Shown here: positions 59,672 through 64,000 of the stretch, piece after piece
Numbering within the stretch: the stretch's first letter is position 1
Layout: each line of letters begins with the position of its first letter
NCBI GenBank assembly: GCA_964426655.1
Contig: CAYRQT010000001.1
Coordinates: forward strand, 124,001-188,000
DNA: 64,000 nt
Origin: RGIG8306 sp964426655
Lineage (GTDB): Bacteria > Bacillota > Clostridia > Lachnospirales > Lachnospiraceae
Direction: 5' to 3'
The notes under the pieces: generated by a model
The model's input: the letters and a program-made list of their open reading frames with translations, nothing else
What the model was told of the DNA's origin: nothing
Database searches by the model: none
Position numbers and translations under genes: made by a program

Positions 59672-60964
59672 TCAGCCAATCTTCAAGCGAAATTTCATAA
59701 TATCTCTCTCTTCAAGTACCTCTTCAATATTAGCTCCCAGCCCCTGTAGCTTCTCTACAAAAGCCTCGTATCCTCTTTTTACGTACTGCACATCTTCTAC
59801 AACCGTTACACCTTCTGCCGCAAGCCCGGCAATGACAAGTGCAGCCCCTGCCCGTAAATCCGGGGCTGAAATATTTGCTCCGGTAAAATGGGAAATGCCA
59901 TTGACAATGGCCACATTCCCCTCCACCTTAATTTCTGCTCCCATTCTTGCCAGCTCGTCCACATATTTAAACCGGTTTTCAAAAATGCTCTCCGTTACCA
60001 TGCTGGCTCCCTCTGCAAGACAAAGCACCACTGACATCTGTGGTTGCATGTCCGTAGGAAACCCTGGATATGGGAGCGTTTTAACATGAGTTCCCCTTAA
60101 CGGTCGGTTGGCAATAACCCTGACGGCATCATCATCCTCTACCACATCGCACCCCATTTCCCGTAATTTACTGGTAATGGATTCTAAATGTTTGGGGATT
60201 ACATTGTTTACAGTAACATCTCCTTTTGTAGCAGCAGCCGCCATCATAAAAGTCCCTGCTTCGATTTGATCCGGAATGATGGAATATTCTGTTCCGTGGA
60301 GCCTTTCCACACCTCGAATACGAATCACATCCGTTCCGGCCCCTTTAATATTTGCCCCCATGCTGTTGAGAAGGTTTGCCACATCTACCACGTGCGGCTC
60401 CTTGGCCGCATTTTCTATGGTCGTTTTTCCTTCTGCAAGTACAGCTGCAAGCATAATATTTATCGTTGCTCCTACAGAGACAAAATCCAGAAAAATATGT
60501 GCGCCCACCAAATGATCCGCCTGAGCCACCACCATCCCGTTACGAATGGTCACATCTGCGCCGAGTGCACGAAACCCTTTAAGATGCTGATCAATAGGAC
60601 GGGTCCCAATGTTGCAGCCTCCAGGAAGCGGCACCTCCGCATGGCGAAATTTCCCAAGAAGCGCTCCTATCAGATAATAGGAAGCTCTTATTTTCTGCAT
60701 GTACACATTGTCCACCCGGCCAGTACAAACAGAACCGCCATTAATTAGAACTTTGTTCTTTCCTCTGTGCTCCACCATTGCCCCGATTTCACCAATGGCT
60801 TCCAACAAACACTCAATATCATCCACCTTTGGCAGATTATCTATAACTACGGTTTCATTTGTCAGGATCGCACCCGCAATTATACCCAGCGCTGCATTTT
60901 TTGCTCCGCTGATGGTCACTTCGCCCACCAGAGGATTTCCCCCCTTCATGATAAACCTATCCAT
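59672..60964 (-). CDS. murA: UDP-N-acetylglucosamine 1-carboxyvinyltransferase
   Basis: The first committed step of peptidoglycan synthesis and the fosfomycin target. The 430 residues contain the active-site Cys117 in PLPGGCNIGTRPIDQHLKG, the substrate motif SGAKNAALG, and repeated EPSP-synthase-like domains. The Cys is retained, so fosfomycin sensitivity at the target is expected. ATG at 60964 follows GGAGGT; a TTG four codons earlier is rejected. Confidence 0.96.
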   Translation of the reverse strand: MDRFIMKGGNPLVGEVTISGAKNAALGIIAGAILTNETVVIDNLPKVDDIECLLEAIGEIGAMVEHRGKNKVLINGGSVCTGRVDNVYMQKIRASYYLIGALLGKFRHAEVPLPGGCNIGTRPIDQHLKGFRALGADVTIRNGMVVAQADHLVGAHIFLDFVSVGATINIMLAAVLAEGKTTIENAAKEPHVVDVANLLNSMGANIKGAGTDVIRIRGVERLHGTEYSIIPDQIEAGTFMMAAAATKGDVTVNNVIPKHLESITSKLREMGCDVVEDDDAVRVIANRPLRGTHVKTLPYPGFPTDMQPQMSVVLCLAEGASMVTESIFENRFKYVDELARMGAEIKVEGNVAIVNGISHFTGANISAPDLRAGAALVIAGLAAEGVTVVEDVQYVKRGYEAFVEKLQGLGANIEEVLEERDIMKFRLKIG

Positions 60965-61035
60965 ACATACCTCCAAAACCCTCTCCTTTTTTCTCCCAAT
61001 TGGATGAAAAACGGTTCCTCCAGTTTGACATGGCC

Positions 61036-61063
61036 ATTATAGCATACATCCGCCGTTTGTAAA
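61036..61063 (-). promoter_or_regulatory. Promoter of murA-metK
   Basis: Minus-strand TTTACA (61058-61063) and perfect TATAAT (61036-61041), spacer 16. Confidence 0.6.
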
Positions 61064-61066
61064 CCT

Positions 61067-61570
61067 CTATTGCTGCTTTAGCCGCAGAATCTGCCGGATT
61101 TGATCCACAACGCCTCCTGCATCAAATCCCTTTTCATCAACTGTAATATGTGCATATTTCTCATAAAGGGGTGAACGTTCCATATACAGATCCTTTACCG
61201 TCATCCCTTTTCTAAGCACCACACCTCGCTCCTCCAGGTCCCCTAATCGTCTGACCAGTTCCTCCGGCCCTATTTTAAGATAAATGATGGTACTGATTGC
61301 ACCGAGGTGATTCATTGCCTCCTGACCGTATATAACGCTGCCTCCTGGCGCAATAACACTGTTCTCAGCTTTTACTTTACTATTAATCCGATTTTCAACT
61401 TCCAGAAATCCCTCAGGCCCAACCTCATCAATGATCTGCCAGAGGAGCTTACCTTCTTCCTTCTGAATAAGCAAATCCACATCTATAAAATCCATGCCCA
61501 GACGCTTTGCCAGCAAAACGCCAACTGTACTTTTTCCTGATCCCGGCATGCCAATCAATGTGATATTCAT
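61067..61570 (-). CDS. aroK: Shikimate kinase
   Basis: Phosphorylates shikimate in chorismate synthesis. The 167-residue kinase has the P-loop GMPGSGKST (8-16), the shikimate/metal motif DFIDVDLLIQ, GPEGFLEVENRI in the substrate domain and APGGSVIYG in place of the common TGGG. ATG at 61570 is ten bases after AGGAG; a TTG three codons earlier is also possible. It overlaps the upstream flavin reductase end within a few bases. Confidence 0.87.
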   Translation of the reverse strand: MNITLIGMPGSGKSTVGVLLAKRLGMDFIDVDLLIQKEEGKLLWQIIDEVGPEGFLEVENRINSKVKAENSVIAPGGSVIYGQEAMNHLGAISTIIYLKIGPEELVRRLGDLEERGVVLRKGMTVKDLYMERSPLYEKYAHITVDEKGFDAGGVVDQIRQILRLKQQ

Positions 61571-61575
61571 CCCTC

Positions 61576-62184
61576 TCAAGCTCCTGTGTTTTTAATGTTT
61601 TTACCTGTGCTTTTAGCTTTCCCCTTTTTTCTCACAGAAAAGCCAAAACGGCCCAGATTCTTTCCCAGGGAGTAATATGCCCCATGCGAATAGGCTACCA
61701 AATCTGCCTGATTTAAATGAAAAACATTTTTATCATCTAACAAAGTCCCATCCACCTGTACAGCCACCACCTCTGCGAGAAACAAGTCATGACTGCCCAG
61801 TGGAATCTGCTGTTTTACCCGACACTCAATATTTACGGGGCTTTCCAAAATCAAAGGGGCCTCAACGTTTTCCGCTGGCACAGCGGTTAGGTGCATTTGC
61901 GCAAATTTATCTACATCTCTTCCCGAGCGCACGCCGCAATAATCGGCGGCATAGGCTAGCGGACCAGTGACCAGATTAATGACAAACTCCCCTGTATGGC
62001 ATATGGCCGCATAACTATATCTCTCTTTTCTAACAGAAATAGATACCATTGGCGGAGATGAACACACCGTTCCTGCCCAGGCAACAGTAAAAATATTCGC
62101 TTCTTTTCCCCAATCTTTGGTTGTTACCATTACAGGTGGAACAGGATATAGCATATTTCCAGGTTTGAATTTTACTCTTTCCAT
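61576..62184 (-). CDS. Flavin reductase family protein (flavoredoxin-like)
   Basis: A 202-residue split-barrel FMN-binding protein: PVPPVMVTTKD, NIFTVAWAGTVCSSPPMVSISVRKERYSY and TGEFVINLVT match the flavin reductase/flavoredoxin group. Its physiological electron acceptor is unknown. The C-terminus is basic and Lys-rich. AGGT precedes the ATG. Confidence 0.9.
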   Translation of the reverse strand: MERVKFKPGNMLYPVPPVMVTTKDWGKEANIFTVAWAGTVCSSPPMVSISVRKERYSYAAICHTGEFVINLVTGPLAYAADYCGVRSGRDVDKFAQMHLTAVPAENVEAPLILESPVNIECRVKQQIPLGSHDLFLAEVVAVQVDGTLLDDKNVFHLNQADLVAYSHGAYYSLGKNLGRFGFSVRKKGKAKSTGKNIKNTGA

Positions 62185-62193
62185 ATCAGTTAC

Positions 62194-63846
62194 CTATATG
62201 GACTGCAAGCCCAAAGTAAGTGCCGGAACCAGCTGCTTCTTTCTGGACACCACGCCGGGCAGTTTTAATGCCTGTTCTTGGGGGACTTTCCCAAATGCCG
62301 CCTTGACAAGCTCATCCTCTTCTTCTCCCCCAGCCAGAAGGAGGGACTCCTGATCCAGTATACTGGTGATCATAAAAAAGACCCGATCCAATCCTTTTGC
62401 CTGCCTCGTCTCCTCCAGGAGAGGCGTCAGCTTTTCCTGGAGAAGCTTAAAATCTCTCTGGTCCAACAAATTAATCTGGCCAATTCCCACGTTCATTCCA
62501 CTGATTCCAAAAACCTTGAAATCCTGCATTAATATTTCACGAGCATCCTTGTGCGCCATATCATTGGATGCAGCAAACATTTCTCTCGCAAACTTCTCCG
62601 GATTAATGGCTGCAATTTTTGCCAGTTTCAGCGCCATATTCCGATCAACTTCCGTACAGGTAGGAGAGCGAAACAGCAAAGTGTCTGAAATGATTGCACT
62701 GCAAAGAATTCCTGCAATTGGACGGTCAATCACCACTCCCTCTTCTTCATACATCTGTGCGATAATGGTTGCGGTACATCCCAGAGGCTGATTACGAAAG
62801 AATACCGGAGACATGGTCTCAATAGTTCCAAGTCGATGATGATCAATAATCTCCAGAATTTCTGCATTCTCCACCCCATCCGCTGCCTGTCTTCTCTCAT
62901 TGTGATCCACCAGAATAATTTGCTTTCTCCTGGCCCCCAACAAATTCCTTCGGGAAATCATTCCACAAAACAAGCCATTTTTATCCAATACCGGGAAATC
63001 CCGATTCATCAGTCTGGCCATGGTCCCTTTAATTTCATCAATCAAATCTTCCATATGAAAACAGATCAGATTATCAGAGGTCATAAAATATTTGATGGGC
63101 ATACTCTGATTAATTAGGCGGGCCACTGTAAACGTATCATAGGGCGTGCTGATTATGGCACAGTTTCTCTCCTCTGCAAGCTTGAGAATGGTTTTGGAAA
63201 CAGTGGAGCCGTCACAAATAACCAGAATTCTGGCTTGCATTTCAATGGCACTAAACTGGGACTCATACCTGTTCCCCAAAATAACCAAATCCCCTTCTTC
63301 AATGTAATTTTCCATTAAATCCGGGTTTGCAGCAGCGATAATGATTTTTCCCTGCGTATAATTCTGCTGAGGATCCCCGCACAGGAGTGTTCCTCCCAAT
63401 GTATCTACAATATTCTTAAACTGTGTCTCAGCCCTGGCCAGGACTCGGTTATCATAAACATCCATATAGGAATTTGCAATATCCGCCACAGTAATCAGCC
63501 CCTCCAACCGACGCCGATTGACAATGGGAAGAGTCACTACCCCTGTTTCCTTCATCAGTTCCCATGCCTGCTTCAGTGAAAGGTTCGAAGACACCCCCTT
63601 CGTTTCCCGAATCTCAATATCTCGAATCTGGGTGCCCACATCTGAAACAAACTCCGGTTCCTCTACTTCAAAATAACGTAATACAAACCGTGTTTCTTCA
63701 TTAATTTCTCCCGCTCGTTTGGGTTCATATGCATTTGCGCTTATTTTATTTTTCAGGTTTGCATATGCAATAGCTGAGCAGATGGAATCTGTATCAGGAT
63801 TTTTATGCCCGATCACCCAAATACTCCGATTTTGCTTTTGTTCCAT
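62194..63846 (-). CDS. ppaC: Manganese-dependent inorganic pyrophosphatase with CBS and DRTGG domains
   Basis: Hydrolyses pyrophosphate. The 550-residue family II enzyme has the DHH-type N-terminal motif GHKNPDTDSICSAIAY, then an inserted regulatory region (about 70-310) with two CBS motifs and a DRTGG segment between them, then DHHRLG and the DHHA2 C-terminal domain. CBS-containing forms are controlled by adenine nucleotides and diadenosine polyphosphates. AAGGAGG precedes the ATG. Confidence 0.93.
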   Translation of the reverse strand: MEQKQNRSIWVIGHKNPDTDSICSAIAYANLKNKISANAYEPKRAGEINEETRFVLRYFEVEEPEFVSDVGTQIRDIEIRETKGVSSNLSLKQAWELMKETGVVTLPIVNRRRLEGLITVADIANSYMDVYDNRVLARAETQFKNIVDTLGGTLLCGDPQQNYTQGKIIIAAANPDLMENYIEEGDLVILGNRYESQFSAIEMQARILVICDGSTVSKTILKLAEERNCAIISTPYDTFTVARLINQSMPIKYFMTSDNLICFHMEDLIDEIKGTMARLMNRDFPVLDKNGLFCGMISRRNLLGARRKQIILVDHNERRQAADGVENAEILEIIDHHRLGTIETMSPVFFRNQPLGCTATIIAQMYEEEGVVIDRPIAGILCSAIISDTLLFRSPTCTEVDRNMALKLAKIAAINPEKFAREMFAASNDMAHKDAREILMQDFKVFGISGMNVGIGQINLLDQRDFKLLQEKLTPLLEETRQAKGLDRVFFMITSILDQESLLLAGGEEEDELVKAAFGKVPQEQALKLPGVVSRKKQLVPALTLGLQSI

Positions 63847-63874
63847 CCTTCCTCCTTACCCATTGCAAAAGTTC

Positions 63875-64000
63875 TTACATCAGAATCTGCAGAGCTATGC
63901 TTCCGGCTACCCCCAGTGCCAAAATAAACATCCAGACTCTCAACAGGCTGTTGCTCTTTCTCATCTTCTTTAATTCTGCAAGAATCGCCTCATCCTGGCC
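63875..64000 (-). CDS. Small membrane protein, C-terminal fragment
   Basis: The gene enters from the right edge and ends with TAA at 63875-63877. The visible 41 residues contain a charged helix (DEAILAELKKMRKSN) and one hydrophobic segment (WMFILALGVAGSIALQILM) at the very end, suggesting a C-terminal tail anchor. The family is not recognised. It lies 28 bases upstream of ppaC in the same direction. Confidence 0.5.
   Translation of the reverse strand, partial: GQDEAILAELKKMRKSNSLLRVWMFILALGVAGSIALQILM

Overview
The window looks like a chromosomal segment of a low-to-mid GC Clostridium-type Bacillota, most likely Lachnospiraceae. This is inferred from the DUF4364 protein, a CmpB-like membrane protein, a PerR-type regulator, lipoproteins with Thr/Glu-rich tails after the lipobox, strong AGGAGG ribosome binding sites, a T-box in front of proS and a tig-clpP-clpX-lon-engB cluster. 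Most of it is well-packed housekeeping DNA on the minus strand. There are two assembly gaps: 10 N at 43017-43026 and 100 N at 50095-50194.

Layout. 1-3.4 kb: rpmE, yqhQ/DUF1385, prmC, prfA and a truncated MraY-like gene, one operon read leftward. 3.5-5.3 kb: malic enzyme plus DUF4364. 5.4-6.9 kb: rho (+). 7-13.2 kb: the protein quality-control operon tig-clpP-clpX-lon-engB. 13.4-18.2 kb: mreB, recD2, comF-type phosphoribosyltransferase and a DJ-1 protein. 18.5-19.4 kb: CmpB-like membrane protein. 19.6-21.2 kb: glf and ogt (+). 21.3-26.7 kb: a complete oligopeptide/nickel-type ABC operon with a strong promoter. 26.9-35.6 kb: a long leftward run of relQ, xpt, histidine phosphatase, a type II topoisomerase pair, a trigger-factor-like lipoprotein and a polyprenyl sugar-phosphate transferase. 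35.8-43.5 kb (+): perR, hemolysin III/PAQR, TauE exporter, a polar amino acid ABC operon, a cytidylate-kinase-like gene and a FUSC/HAD fusion. 43.6-50.8 kb (-): a toastrack-like repeat protein, DUF2142 membrane protein, two-domain glycosyltransferase, a Card1/DUF1887-type CARF nuclease and a WYL regulator. 50.9-51.5 kb: an ORF-less group II intron. 51.5-58.3 kb: cca, proS with T-box, RluA, HAD phosphatase and a two-component system. 58.5-64 kb: metK, murA, aroK, flavin reductase, a CBS/DRTGG inorganic pyrophosphatase and a truncated gene at the right edge.

The most unusual pieces are: (1) an orphan CARF + PD-(D/E)XK protein next to a WYL-domain regulator at the tail of a surface-glycan gene run, with no CRISPR array or cas gene in the window; (2) an intron ribozyme without a reverse transcriptase, placed exactly behind the T-run of the cca terminator; (3) a FUSC-HAD fusion whose HAD motif I has lost its nucleophilic Asp and whose expected ATG start has apparently become ATA in an overlapping stop/start; (4) an acidic tandem-repeat protein whose repeats defeated the assembly.

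All family calls come from reading motifs and from memory of protein families; no database search was run. Promoter and terminator calls are pattern matches only.
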